Below are positions 32,953 through 43,088 of a stretch of DNA of 64,000 nucleotides, one piece after another. This stretch comes from Saccharopolyspora kobensis. GTDB lineage: Bacteria; Actinomycetota; Actinomycetes; Mycobacteriales; Pseudonocardiaceae. The position numbers and the translations under genes were made by a program. The DNA lies in the NCBI RefSeq assembly GCF_900108315.1, contig NZ_FNVB01000007.1, forward strand, positions 372,001 through 436,000, given 5' to 3'. Within the stretch, counting starts at the first letter, position 1, and the number at the start of each line of letters is the position of its first letter. The notes below the pieces were generated by a model. That model ran no database searches. It saw only the letters and a program-made list of their open reading frames with translations, and had not been told where the DNA came from.

Positions 32953-33690
32953 TCAGGAAGCCGCGCGGAGGATTCGCGCGATCTCGGTGTAGCCGTCGGC
33001 TTCGGCGTGCTGGAGCGCCGTCACCCCGTTGCGGTCGCGGATGTTCACGTCCGCCCCGGCGTCCACGAGGATCTGCACCGACTGCTGGTAGCGCTCGCTG
33101 CCGTCACCCAGGACCACCGCTTCCAGCAGGGCGGTCCAGCCGAGGTCGTTCACGTGGTTGACGTCGATGCCGGTGCGCACCGCCGCCCGGATGTACTCGA
33201 CGTGGCCGTGCTCGCCCGCCGGGATCAGCGCCGTGCCGCCGTAGCGGTTGAGCAGCGTGAAGTCGGGGTTCGCGGGCAGCAGCGCCTCCAGCATGCCGAC
33301 GCTGCCGGTCACCCCGGTCACCAGGAACGCGGTGTCCTGGCGGTAGTCGGCGGCGTTCGGGTCGGCGCCGGCGGCGACCAGCTCGCGGGCCACCTCGACG
33401 TGGTCGGCGAGCGCGGCCAGCACCAGCGGGGTGCGCTGGTCGTCGTCGCGGGACTCCACGTTCGCCCCGGCGGCCAGGGCCGCGCGGACCTGCGCGAGGT
33501 CACCGGAATCGGCCGCCTCCAGCAGTTGCCGGTCCGCTTCCGGGTTCGGCTGCTGCGCGGCCTGCGGCTGCTCCACGGGCTGCGGGGGAGCCGGTGGAGC
33601 AGCGGGCGGCTGGGTCGGGGTGCAGGCGGCGAGCGCCAGTGCGGCGAACGCCTCGAGCGCCACGCGTCGGGTCAGCGCGGCTGTCCTCAT
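32953..33690 (-). CDS. Ankyrin-repeat lipoprotein
   Basis: 245 aa. The N-terminus MRTAALTRRVALEAFAALAL ends in the lipobox LAAC, so the protein is anchored outside the membrane. A Pro/Gln-rich linker leads to about five ankyrin repeats (LLEAADSGDLAQVRAALAAG, TPLVLAALADHVEVARELVA, AALIPAGEHGHVEYIR-like, TALLEAVVLGDG, TALQHAEADGYTEIARILRA). Ankyrin repeats are protein-binding. The signal peptide is almost identical to that of the neighbouring HbpS-like lipoprotein at 33719-34204, pointing to duplication of the leader and a shared location. It may bind the HbpS-like proteins or a redox enzyme; this is inference. Confidence 0.85.
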   Translation of the reverse strand: MRTAALTRRVALEAFAALALAACTPTQPPAAPPAPPQPVEQPQAAQQPNPEADRQLLEAADSGDLAQVRAALAAGANVESRDDDQRTPLVLAALADHVEVARELVAAGADPNAADYRQDTAFLVTGVTGSVGMLEALLPANPDFTLLNRYGGTALIPAGEHGHVEYIRAAVRTGIDVNHVNDLGWTALLEAVVLGDGSERYQQSVQILVDAGADVNIRDRNGVTALQHAEADGYTEIARILRAAS

Positions 33691-33718
33691 CGAATCCTCC
33701 TGTTCGGCGGTCGTGCTG

Positions 33719-34204
33719 TCACGGCAGTTCGGCTTCGACGGCTTCGAGACCGGCGCGGGCGAACTCCTCGTCCAGGTCGCCGCTGGGCGCACCGGCGACG
33801 CCGATGCCGGCGATCGGGGAGCCGGCGATCACGGGGACACCGCCGCCCAGGAACAGGGTGCCCGGGATGCCGCGGAGGGCGGCGCCGTCCAGCTCCGAGG
33901 TGGGCTGGCCCCAGGCCGCGGCCGTGAAGGCCTTGCGCTTGGCGGATTCACCGCTCTGCGGGCCCGCTCCGTCGCTGGTCAGCCTGATCCGCTCGTTGCC
34001 CGATCGGTCCACGATGGACACGGTCACCCGCTGGCCCTCGGCCTCGGCGGCGTCGAGCGCGGCGTGCGCGGCCTTGGACGCGGCATCGGGGCTGAGCACC
34101 TGCGGTGGCCCTGCGGGCTGCGGTTCGGTCGGGGTGCAGGCGGCGAGTGCCAGTGCGGCGAACGCCCCGAGCGCCACGCGTCGGGTGAGCGCGGCTGTCC
34201 TCAT
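33719..34204 (-). CDS. HbpS/GlcG-like (DUF336) lipoprotein
   Basis: 161 aa. A lipobox signal peptide (ending ALAAC) is followed by a GlcG/HbpS haem-binding domain: AALDAAEAEGQRVTVSIVDR, SAKRKAFTAAAWGQPTSELD, GIPGTLFLGGGVPVIAGSPI, then AGAPSGDLDEEFARAGL with the D-x-x-E-type acidic cluster. The second HbpS paralogue at 34263 shares nearly the same core but has a cleavable-type signal instead of a lipobox. HbpS of Streptomyces reticuli is an extracellular haem/iron sensor that controls the SenS kinase; a membrane-tethered version is the reasonable reading here. Confidence 0.85.
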   Translation of the reverse strand: MRTAALTRRVALGAFAALALAACTPTEPQPAGPPQVLSPDAASKAAHAALDAAEAEGQRVTVSIVDRSGNERIRLTSDGAGPQSGESAKRKAFTAAAWGQPTSELDGAALRGIPGTLFLGGGVPVIAGSPIAGIGVAGAPSGDLDEEFARAGLEAVEAELP

Positions 34205-34262
34205 CGGTTTCTCCTGTTTCGGCGGGCCGGTCCCCGGTCGGGCCGGGGACCGGATGGGGGTG

Positions 34263-34808
34263 CTACCGCAGTTCGGCCTGGATGGCGTTCAGCCCGGCGC
34301 GGGCGAACTCCTCGTCCAGGTCGCCGCTGGGCGCACCGGCGACGCCGATGCCGGCGATCGGGGTGCCCGCGGCCACCGGGACGCCGCCGCCGAGGAACAG
34401 GGTGCCCGGGATGTCGCGGAGACTGGGGCCGTTGCCGCCGGCCTGCTTGCCCAGCTCGGAGGTGGCCCGGTTCCAGGCCACGGCGGTGAAGGCCTTGCGC
34501 TTGGCGGACTCGCCGCTCTGCGGACCGGCACCGTCGCCGGTCAGCCGCACCCGCTCGTTGCCCGCGCGGTCCACGATGGACACGGTGACGCGCTGGCCCT
34601 TGGCCTCGGCGGCGTCGAGCGCGGCCTGCGCGGCCTTGGTCGCGGCGTCGATGCTGAGCACCGGCTGCTGGATGACCGCGGCCGGCGGGGTCGGTGCCTG
34701 CTGGTGGACCGGCTCGGCCTGCGCGACGGTGAAGCCGGTGGCGCCGCCGAGGATGCCCAGGCCGACCAGGGTGCCGACGACTGCGCGGTTGCGGGAGGTG
34801 GATCGCAT
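34263..34808 (-). CDS. hbpS: Secreted HbpS-like haem-binding sensor protein
   Basis: 181 aa from ATG 34808. The signal region RNRAVVGTLVGLGILGGATG ends near AQA-E. The GlcG/HbpS domain follows (AALDAAEAKGQRVTVSIVDR, SAKRKAFTAVAWNRATSELG, DIPGTLFLGGGVPVAAGTPI, GDLDEEFARAGL). In S. reticuli HbpS binds haem and iron, forms octamers and modulates the SenS/SenR two-component system in response to redox stress. Here the divergent neighbours at 35182 and 36318 are a kinase and regulator of exactly the SenS/SenR type, so the assignment rests on both sequence and context. Confidence 0.85.
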   Translation of the reverse strand: MRSTSRNRAVVGTLVGLGILGGATGFTVAQAEPVHQQAPTPPAAVIQQPVLSIDAATKAAQAALDAAEAKGQRVTVSIVDRAGNERVRLTGDGAGPQSGESAKRKAFTAVAWNRATSELGKQAGGNGPSLRDIPGTLFLGGGVPVAAGTPIAGIGVAGAPSGDLDEEFARAGLNAIQAELR

Positions 34809-35181
34809 CGGTGATGACTCCTTCGCTTCGGTTCGGTGCTTCCAGCTTCGGCCGCGCAGCCGCCCCGGGCGTCGTCGGAACGGATCTCCTCGGACGCCAC
34901 CCGGTGGAGAGCGGGTCAACCGATCCATTGATGTGGCCGGGCCCGGAGCGGCTTACAGTCTGTCGGCGTGGCCGTCCGCGCCCTGTAGGCGGCGCCAGCC
35001 GCTTTGAGCACGCACGCAGCTCGCACCGCCGCGGGTTCTGAGTGGTTCCTGGCGAGGACGGCCCCGGTACATCAGGAGGGGCACCCGCAGTCCGGGGAAG
35101 CACTCGGGTTCCGCCACCCGAACCGCTGCGCAAAGCGACCACCAGCAGTTCGCCCGGAACTGCTGCGACGAGGGGATCGCG
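34809..35181. other. 373-bp divergent regulatory region of the hbpS and senS genes
   Basis: Non-coding. It should hold the promoters for hbpS (leftward) and senSR (rightward). Its right half is occupied by a copy of the dispersed hairpin repeat (35023-35137), which therefore lies in the senS leader or promoter. I see no clear SenR-type inverted repeat by eye. Confidence 0.5.
35023..35137 (-). repeat. Dispersed hairpin repeat, copy in the senS upstream region
   Basis: Read on the minus strand it has the left flank GCGGAACC, arms GAGTGCTTCC and GGAACCACTC, and the right flank GAACCCGCGGCGGTGC, identical in the flank to copy 1. The arm sequence differs from copies 1 and 2, yet both arms changed together so the stem (5 bp, one mismatch, then 4-5 bp) is kept. 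Confidence 0.65.
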
Positions 35182-36321
35182 TTGACCGAACGACCTGGCG
35201 GCTGGCTGTACCGCGCGATGCACGTGGGCTTCTTCGTGCTGCTCGCGTCCTCGGCGTCGCGCTACGTCGCCGGGCACGGGCTGCAGGGCGTGACGCCGCT
35301 GCTGCTCGGGCTGTCGGCGGCGCTGGTGCTGATCTACGTGGCGGGCGTGGTGTGGTGGGAGCGCGCCGGTCAGCTGTGGCTGGCCGCCGTCGTCGGCGTC
35401 TGGTGCGCGCTGGTGCTGGTGGCGCCGAGCTTCAGCTGGTGCGCGGTGCCGCTGTTCTTCGTGTGCCTGCGGCTGCTGCGGCCGAAGCCGATGCTGGCCG
35501 CGGTCGTGCTGCTCACCGGCACGGTGATCTTCGCGCAGCTGCGGCTGGCACCGCGCTTCGAGGTCATCGACGTGCTGGTGCCGCTGGCGGTGGCGGCGAT
35601 GGCCACCGCGGTGTTCCTGCAGATCAGGCACGAGGGCGAGCGCCGCCAGCAGCTGATCGATCAGCTGGTCCGCACCCGCGGGGAGCTGGCCGAGGCGCAG
35701 CGGGAGGCCGGCATCAGCTGGGAGCGCGAACGGCTGGCGCGGGAGATCCACGACACCATCGCCCAGGGCCTGTCGAGCATCCGGATGCTGTTGCAGGCGG
35801 CCGAGCGCGAGGGCGACCGGAGCGAGCACGTGCGGCGGGCGGGAGCGGTCGCCGAGGACAGCCTCGCCGAGGCCCGCCGCTTCGTCCGGGGCCTGGCGCC
35901 TGCGGCGTTGACGCGGCAGTCGCTGGCCGATGCGCTGCGCGAGCTGGTCGCGCGGACGGCGGCGGAGACCGGCATCGAGGTCCGCTTCGAGGCGGTGGGC
36001 GAGCCGCTGGCGACCTCCGAGGACGTCGACGCGGCGCTGCTGCGCGTAGCCCAGGGCGCGCTGGCCAACGTGCGCGAGCACAGCGGCGCCCGCAAGGCCG
36101 GTGTCACCCTGTCCTACCTGGCCGACGCGGTGGCGCTGGACGTGCGCGACGACGGGACCGGTTTCGACACCGACGCCCCGCGCTCGGGTGCCGACCGGGG
36201 TTACGGGCTGCGCGGGATGCGGGCGCGGGTCGCGCAGCTCGGCGGCGAGCTGGTGGTGGAGAGTGGTCCCGGGGAGGGCACGGCGATCGCGGCGACCTTC
36301 CCGGTAGGAGGGAACTCATGA
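35182..36321 (+). CDS. senS: Sensor histidine kinase, SenS-like (HisKA_3)
   Basis: 379 aa. About five hydrophobic helices in residues 12-150 form a membrane sensor with little extracytoplasmic loop, as in SenS. A dimerisation and phosphoacceptor segment ERERLAREIHDTIAQGLSSI follows, with His190, and an ATPase domain with LRVAQGALANVREHSGARKA, DDGTGFD and GYGLRGMRARVAQLGG. TTG 35182 follows GAGGGG by 8 bp. It shares ATGA with the response regulator gene. With hbpS divergent next door it is expected to sense haem/redox signals through HbpS contact. Confidence 0.88.
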   Translation: MTERPGGWLYRAMHVGFFVLLASSASRYVAGHGLQGVTPLLLGLSAALVLIYVAGVVWWERAGQLWLAAVVGVWCALVLVAPSFSWCAVPLFFVCLRLLRPKPMLAAVVLLTGTVIFAQLRLAPRFEVIDVLVPLAVAAMATAVFLQIRHEGERRQQLIDQLVRTRGELAEAQREAGISWERERLAREIHDTIAQGLSSIRMLLQAAEREGDRSEHVRRAGAVAEDSLAEARRFVRGLAPAALTRQSLADALRELVARTAAETGIEVRFEAVGEPLATSEDVDAALLRVAQGALANVREHSGARKAGVTLSYLADAVALDVRDDGTGFDTDAPRSGADRGYGLRGMRARVAQLGGELVVESGPGEGTAIAATFPVGGNS

Positions 36322-36959
36322 CGGTGCGGGTGCTGGTCGTCGACGACCACCCGGTGGTGCGCGCGGGCATCTCGGCGCTGCTGGCCGGTGCGGAGGACAT
36401 CGAGGTGGTGGGCGAGGCCTCGGCGGCGGCGGAAGCCGTGCAGCGGGCCGGTGCCTTCAAACCGGACGTGGTGCTCATGGACCTCCAGCTCGGCGACGAC
36501 GTGGGCGGCGTGGCGGCCACCCGGCAGCTGCTGGCGCTGCCCGAACCGCCGCACGTGCTGGTGCTGACCACCTACGACGCGGACACCGACATCAACCGCG
36601 CCATCGACGCGGGCGCCACCGGCTACCTGCTCAAGGCCGGGCCGCCGGAGGAGCTGTTCCAGGCGATCCGCGCCGCCGCGCAGGGCCGCACCGCGCTGTC
36701 GCCGGAGATCGCCAGCCGCCTGCTGCAGCGCAGCCGCACCCCGGAGGAGGCGCTGAGCGACCGCGAGGTGGAGATCCTGGAGCTGCTGGCGCACGGGCTG
36801 GGCAACCGGGACATGGCGCGCGAGCTGTTCATCAGCGAGGCCACGGTGAAGACGCACCTGGTGCACATCTACGCGAAGCTGGGCGTGGACAGCCGGATGG
36901 CGGCGGTGCGCGAAGCCGTCCGGCGCAGGCTTATCCGCTTCGACGACGCACCGCGCTGA
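36318..36959 (+). CDS. senR: NarL/LuxR-type response regulator, SenR-like
   Basis: 213 aa. Receiver domain VRVLVVDDHPVVRAGISALL with phosphoacceptor Asp55 (VVLMDLQLGD) and Lys in YLLKAGPP, then a C-terminal LuxR-type HTH (LSDREVEILELLAHGLGNRD, ATVKTHLVHIYAKLGV). ATG 36318 overlaps the kinase stop. In S. reticuli SenR activates furS-cpeB and hbpS; the equivalent targets here are probably hbpS and the lipoprotein genes to its left. Confidence 0.88.
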   Translation: MTVRVLVVDDHPVVRAGISALLAGAEDIEVVGEASAAAEAVQRAGAFKPDVVLMDLQLGDDVGGVAATRQLLALPEPPHVLVLTTYDADTDINRAIDAGATGYLLKAGPPEELFQAIRAAAQGRTALSPEIASRLLQRSRTPEEALSDREVEILELLAHGLGNRDMARELFISEATVKTHLVHIYAKLGVDSRMAAVREAVRRRLIRFDDAPR

Positions 36960-36973
36960 CCCGGGGTCCCGGA

Positions 36974-36992
36974 GCTACCCGCACCGCTACGC
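36974..36992 (-). repeat. Fragment of the dispersed hairpin repeat
   Basis: A 19-bp exact match (reverse complement) to the outer left flank of copy 1 at 21824-21842. It sits just past the senR stop between convergent genes. The arms are not present. Confidence 0.5.
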
Positions 36993-37011
36993 GAATCGGC
37001 CCGCCTTCTCG

Positions 37012-37518
37012 TCACCAGATTTCGAAGATGCCCCGGTAGGCCAGCCACTGGTTCAGGTCGCGGTGGCGGGTGATCTCGTCGAGCGTGCGGTGCACCGTGT
37101 GCAGGGCGTAGTCGGCTTCGCTGAGGCGCAGCGCGCCGGTGGCGACGGCCGTGGCGAATTCGGCGGCGTGGGTGATCCGCGCGCGGCCGCGGTCCTGGAT
37201 CTCCAGCCCGAGCAGCAGGTCGGTGGTGGTCCAGGAGCGGGTTTCGCGCTCGATGTGCACGGCGGTGAGGGTGCTCGGCCCCGGGCGCGAGTGCCTGCTG
37301 CGCGGGCGGAACCGGGTCAGCTTGAGCCCGAGGTCGGGCAGCAGCCAGGTGATCTCGGCGGCGTGGTCCGCCGCCTCCGGGGTCGGGCATTCCACCGCCA
37401 GACCCCACCGCTCGACGTGGCATACCTCGAGCTGGTGAACGTATCCCGAGGGATGCCTACGCTGCGAGCTGAACACGTCGATGACTTCAACCAATTGGGG
37501 AGAAATCGCAGCCGCCAC
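37012..37518 (-). CDS. Divergent DUF402-like paralogue
   Basis: 168 aa. It aligns by pattern with the DUF402 protein encoded just upstream at 37624-38220: WLLPDLGLKLTRF versus WLLPSLGLRVTRW, SWTTTDLLLGLEIQDRG versus QWRTVDHYLDVEVRDRR, and AEFATAVATGALRLSEADYA versus DEFVIAVRAGLLDAATAQRA. Most acidic residues that DUF402 proteins use to bind metal and nucleotide (D-x-x-x-D in the strands) are replaced here, so a hydrolase role is doubtful. No independent function can be given. Confidence 0.7.
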   Translation of the reverse strand: MAAAISPQLVEVIDVFSSQRRHPSGYVHQLEVCHVERWGLAVECPTPEAADHAAEITWLLPDLGLKLTRFRPRSRHSRPGPSTLTAVHIERETRSWTTTDLLLGLEIQDRGRARITHAAEFATAVATGALRLSEADYALHTVHRTLDEITRHRDLNQWLAYRGIFEIW

Positions 37519-37623
37519 GGCGTCAGACAGTAGCGGGAAAAATGCGTTTGAAGATCATCGTCGACTGTTTTTAACGTAACTTTTCAGTGCTCGTCGGATA
37601 TCGATTTGCGCTGGCCACGGGCA

Positions 37624-38220
37624 TCACCGGGTTGGCGGTAGCCGCCGCTGGCCGGGTACGGGATCCTCGACAGGTTGCCCACGCCACGACAGCTCGATAT
37701 CGCTCTCGCGCAGCCACGCCGACAGGTCGTAACCGTGCCGCGCCAGCCCGTCGACCGCGGCGCAGGCTCGCTCCATCGCCCGCTGCGCGGTCGCCGCGTC
37801 CAGCAGCCCGGCGCGCACGGCGATGACGAATTCGTCGATGTCCAGCAGCTCCGCACCGCGGCGGTCGCGCACCTCGACGTCCAGGTAGTGGTCGACGGTC
37901 CGCCACTGCCGGTCGCCCACCTCGACGTCCACCACGTCCAGGTAGAAGTCCAGGTCGCGCTCGTACCCGGGCTGCCAGTCCCAGCGGGTCACCCGCAGCC
38001 CCAGCGAGGGCAGCAGCCACGATTCCAGCGCGGCGAGGCGCGGGTGGCCCGGCATCGTGCGGGCGAGGTAGAGGCCGAAGGGCTCGCGGTGGAAGCGCTG
38101 CACGGCGCGCAAGTGGCCCTTGGGGTCGGTGTTGGTGCCCGCGACCAGGTCGAACACCTCGGCCTTCGGCGGGTGGACGGGCAGTCCGAGCTGCTCGGCG
38201 ATCTCGCGCTGCGTGGTCAC
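37624..38220 (-). CDS. DUF402 (FomD/Ntdp-like) hydrolase
   Basis: 198 aa DUF402 protein. The acidic core LDFYLDVVDVEVGDRQWRTV, DHYLDVEVRDRRG and LLDIDEFVIAVRAGLLDAAT holds the aspartates that coordinate metal in FomD and nucleoside tri/diphosphatases of this family. A helical C-terminal arm follows. It is placed between coaE and uvrB as a DUF402-type gene often is in actinobacteria. The likely activity is phosphate-ester hydrolysis; the substrate is unknown. The neighbouring gene at 37012 is a diverged copy. Confidence 0.8.
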   Translation of the reverse strand: MTTQREIAEQLGLPVHPPKAEVFDLVAGTNTDPKGHLRAVQRFHREPFGLYLARTMPGHPRLAALESWLLPSLGLRVTRWDWQPGYERDLDFYLDVVDVEVGDRQWRTVDHYLDVEVRDRRGAELLDIDEFVIAVRAGLLDAATAQRAMERACAAVDGLARHGYDLSAWLRESDIELSWRGQPVEDPVPGQRRLPPTR

Positions 38221-38313
38221 GGTGCCACTGTATGCGGCGGGCGCGACGTCCGAAGGTCGTCGCGCCCGCTATCTCTTCACCACTTGAATACCGTCACCTC
38301 CGATCGGTCGGGG

Positions 38314-38745
38314 TCAGGTCGACGCGCGGGTGGCGAAGGCCGGAGCCATCGTTCCCGCACCCGCGAGAACCAGGACCGCGCCGCCGATCACGTTGCACAG
38401 CACGGTGCTCGTGGTCATGACGGACCCGCTCATGACGAACACGGCCACGATCGTCCACACGCCCAGCACCGGAGCTGTCCAGGCGATGCCGTGCGTGCGG
38501 TGGTAGGCCGCGGCGAACGAGATCCCGAGAACCGTGGCGGCCAGGCCGACGACCAGGTTGTTCAGCGCCAGCGACGGCGTCGTGGCGGCGAATCCGGTGA
38601 TCCACGGCGACAACGCGACGAACAGGCCACCCAAAACGGTGAAGCCGTCCGCCACCTGAGCGGTCGGAGTTTCGGATGCCCGCTCATAGCGCATGCGCAT
38701 CTCGGTGAGATCCGGATGCCCTGCGATGGGTGCGCTGCTCGACAT
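38314..38745 (-). CDS. SPW-repeat membrane protein
   Basis: 143 aa with four hydrophobic helices. The motif LSPWITGFAATTPSLALNNL, with Ser-Pro-Trp at a helix end, defines the SPW family, which usually carries two such units; the second (TAPVLGVWTIVAVFVMSGS) has lost the exact SPW. The N-terminal 35 residues are cytoplasmic and charged. TGGAGG 8 bp upstream of ATG 38745 supports the start. Function of SPW proteins is unknown. Confidence 0.82.
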   Translation of the reverse strand: MSSSAPIAGHPDLTEMRMRYERASETPTAQVADGFTVLGGLFVALSPWITGFAATTPSLALNNLVVGLAATVLGISFAAAYHRTHGIAWTAPVLGVWTIVAVFVMSGSVMTTSTVLCNVIGGAVLVLAGAGTMAPAFATRAST

Positions 38746-38815
38746 ACACCACCTCCAGGACTGGGGTGACGCAGCCCATTATTCGCCCTGGCAGCGCTTC
38801 GGGCATCCCGTGGCG

Positions 38816-38828
38816 CGACATGATGTCG
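38816..38828. promoter_or_regulatory. Small palindrome upstream of uvrB
   Basis: Perfect 6-1-6 palindrome CGACATGATGTCG, 25 bp before the uvrB start. It does not match the actinobacterial LexA box (TCGAAC-N4-GTTCGA). It could be an operator for a repair regulator. Confidence 0.35.
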
Positions 38829-38852
38829 GGGTGAGCTCGTACGCTGGGTGCC

Positions 38853-41009
<2,157 letters not shown>

Positions 41010-41113
41010 TGGAGCGGACGGGCGGTGTGGTGAACACCGGAGGTGACCGGTCGTCGCGGCGGGCGGCCGGAATTCGGTGGTGAGCGGCGCTTCGCGGCTC
41101 TAGGGTCCGAGCC

Positions 41114-41890
41114 GTGGAGTTCGGCGGTGGCTGGGACAGCGCGGCGCGGCTGGTCGGCGGGCGGTGGGTCGAGCGGCGGCCGCGGCGGCCGGAAGTGGCA
41201 GTCCGGTTGCGGCGGGAAGCGCGGCTGATGCCGTGGTTGGCGCCCCGGCTGCCGTTGCCCGTCCCTGTTCCCGAAGTCGTCGCGGAGGAACCGCTCGTCG
41301 TCCGGCACCTCATCGTGCCCGGCGAACCGCACGAGCACCTGAACGCTGGGCACGGGCGCGTTCTCGGCCGCTTCCTGCGGTGCCTGCACGAGGTCTCGGT
41401 GCCCGATGCCGTGGCGCGCGGCGTTGCGCCCGCAGCGGACGCGGCAGCCGAGCTGGCCGGTGAGGTGGCGCGCTTCCGGGCCGAGGTGGTGCCGATGCTG
41501 GCGCTCGATGAGCAGCGTGCCGGGCTGGCGCTGCTCGATGCCGTGCGCGACTGCCCGCGGGACGTGCTCGTGCACGGTGACCTGGGGCCGGAGCACGTGC
41601 TGGCGGATGCTTCCGGGATCACCGGCGTGATCGATTTCGCCGATGCGGGCATCGGCGATCCGGCGCTGGACCTCGCGTGGGCGCTGCACGGTACGCCGAC
41701 GGCGTTCGCCGATGCACTGGCCGCCGCCTACGGAGTGACCGATGACCAGCGCGAACGCGCTCTCCACTGGCACCGGCTCGGACCGTGGTACGAGGTCCTC
41801 CACGGCATCGACGCCGGCGATCCCGACCTGGTGCGCAGTGGTCTGGCAGGAACCGCGGCCCGGCTCGAAGGTGCACCGGCGGAACCGTGA
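41114..41890 (+). CDS. Aminoglycoside phosphotransferase-like (APH) protein
   Basis: 258 aa protein kinase-like fold of the APH family. The catalytic loop VLVHGDLGPEHVLADASGIT has the His-Gly-Asp but carries His where Brenner's motif usually has Asn. The metal-binding DFADAGIGDPALDLAW motif follows. The N-terminal lobe is short (EVAVRLRREARLMPWLAPRL). It could phosphorylate a small hydroxylated metabolite or antibiotic; resistance is not implied by sequence alone. GTG 41114 is the likely start. Confidence 0.75.
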   Translation: MEFGGGWDSAARLVGGRWVERRPRRPEVAVRLRREARLMPWLAPRLPLPVPVPEVVAEEPLVVRHLIVPGEPHEHLNAGHGRVLGRFLRCLHEVSVPDAVARGVAPAADAAAELAGEVARFRAEVVPMLALDEQRAGLALLDAVRDCPRDVLVHGDLGPEHVLADASGITGVIDFADAGIGDPALDLAWALHGTPTAFADALAAAYGVTDDQRERALHWHRLGPWYEVLHGIDAGDPDLVRSGLAGTAARLEGAPAEP

Positions 41891-42096
41891 GAACGGAGCG
41901 TCCGACAGGACCTGCCGGTCGCGGTGATCGCCTTCGACCGGCGCTGGGCACGGAGGAAGGCGGTGGTCGTCGACCTTTCTCGACATTCCTGGAAGTTTTC
42001 GGTTGACCTCTACCTTGGTCGATGTTTGATGCTTCTCGTGCGGCGCCGGCCGCGACCGGGGCGCTCCCGGACCGCTCCGAACGAGGAGAGCTGATC

Positions 42097-43038
42097 ATGA
42101 CCGAGGCAGTGACCCGGTGGGTCGAGCAGCACGCCCACCGCCTCAGCACGTCCGACCCCGGTGCTCCGCTGGCCGATCTCCGGCCGCTGGCCGCCATCGT
42201 GGGCGACGCCGAGGTCGTGGCCGTCGGTGCGTCGATCCGCCACTCCCGCGAGCTGTCCGTCCTCTCGCACCGGGTCGTCCGGTTCCTGGTGGAGGAGCAG
42301 GGTTTCCGCTCGTTCGCGCTGGAAGGGGACGACGCGTCGAGGCTCGGGCTCGACGAGCACATCAGGACCGGGGCGGGCGATCCGCGGGCGATGCTGGCCG
42401 AGGCGAGATCCTTCTGGCAGACCGGGGAGATCCTCGACGTCATCAGGTGGATGCGTTCGTTCAACCGGCGCAACCCCGGTGATCCGGTTCGCTTCGTCGG
42501 CGCGCTCGCGGAGTGGACGCCGTCGCTCGACGGGCTGGCCGGTATCGAGCAGGGCCTGGCCGAGGGCGTGATCCGCTGGCACGAGCGCACCGGCGACAAG
42601 ATCGTCTACTGGGGCGGGCTCGCGCACACCGCCGTCGGCGATCCGCGGACCGTCTCGCCCTCGTCCCCGCCGCAGACGCACCGCAACGCGGGTGGCTACC
42701 TCCGCGAGCACTTCGGCGGCGACTACGTGTCCATCGGCCTGACCTTCCACCACGGCACCGCGCTCTACCAGATCCCGGCCCCGCCCGCGGAGTTCGCCGA
42801 CGCGGCCCTGGGCGCCACCGGGCTGGACGCCTACCTCCTGGACCTGCGCGCCGACGGCCCGGCCCCGGTGCGGGACTGGCTCGACGCGCCGGCGAAGACG
42901 CGCCTGATCGGCCCCGAGTACGACGCCGCCGACGACGCGGCCCACCACCTCTCCGGCGGATCGCTCGCGGGCTGGTTCGACGCCGTGATCCACGCCCAGG
43001 AGATCACCCCGGTCAGCCCGCTGCGCGCGACTGCGTGA
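42097..43038 (+). CDS. Erythromycin-esterase-like family protein
   Basis: 313 aa from ATG 42097, which has GAGGAG 9 bp upstream. Family features: VVAVGASIRHSRELSVLSHR near residue 40, FRSFALEGDDASRLGLDEHI near 75, and VYWGGLAHTAVGDPRT near 180, matching the three active-site segments of EreA/EreB-like proteins. In the first segment the usual GExTHG glutamate is not where expected, so macrolide esterase activity is doubtful. Eighty percent of such homologues in actinomycetes are of unknown substrate. The VOC gene at 43089 follows by 50 bp and may be co-transcribed. Confidence 0.72.
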   Translation: MTEAVTRWVEQHAHRLSTSDPGAPLADLRPLAAIVGDAEVVAVGASIRHSRELSVLSHRVVRFLVEEQGFRSFALEGDDASRLGLDEHIRTGAGDPRAMLAEARSFWQTGEILDVIRWMRSFNRRNPGDPVRFVGALAEWTPSLDGLAGIEQGLAEGVIRWHERTGDKIVYWGGLAHTAVGDPRTVSPSSPPQTHRNAGGYLREHFGGDYVSIGLTFHHGTALYQIPAPPAEFADAALGATGLDAYLLDLRADGPAPVRDWLDAPAKTRLIGPEYDAADDAAHHLSGGSLAGWFDAVIHAQEITPVSPLRATA

Positions 43039-43088
43039 CCGGCCCCGCGCTCCGCATCCACCCTTCCCGCAACCGAGGAGTCAGTTCC

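Noticed and set aside
33719..34808. Possible gene duplication error in assembly of the two HbpS genes
   Set aside because: The two copies differ at many codons and have different signal peptides, so they are real paralogues rather than an assembly artefact.
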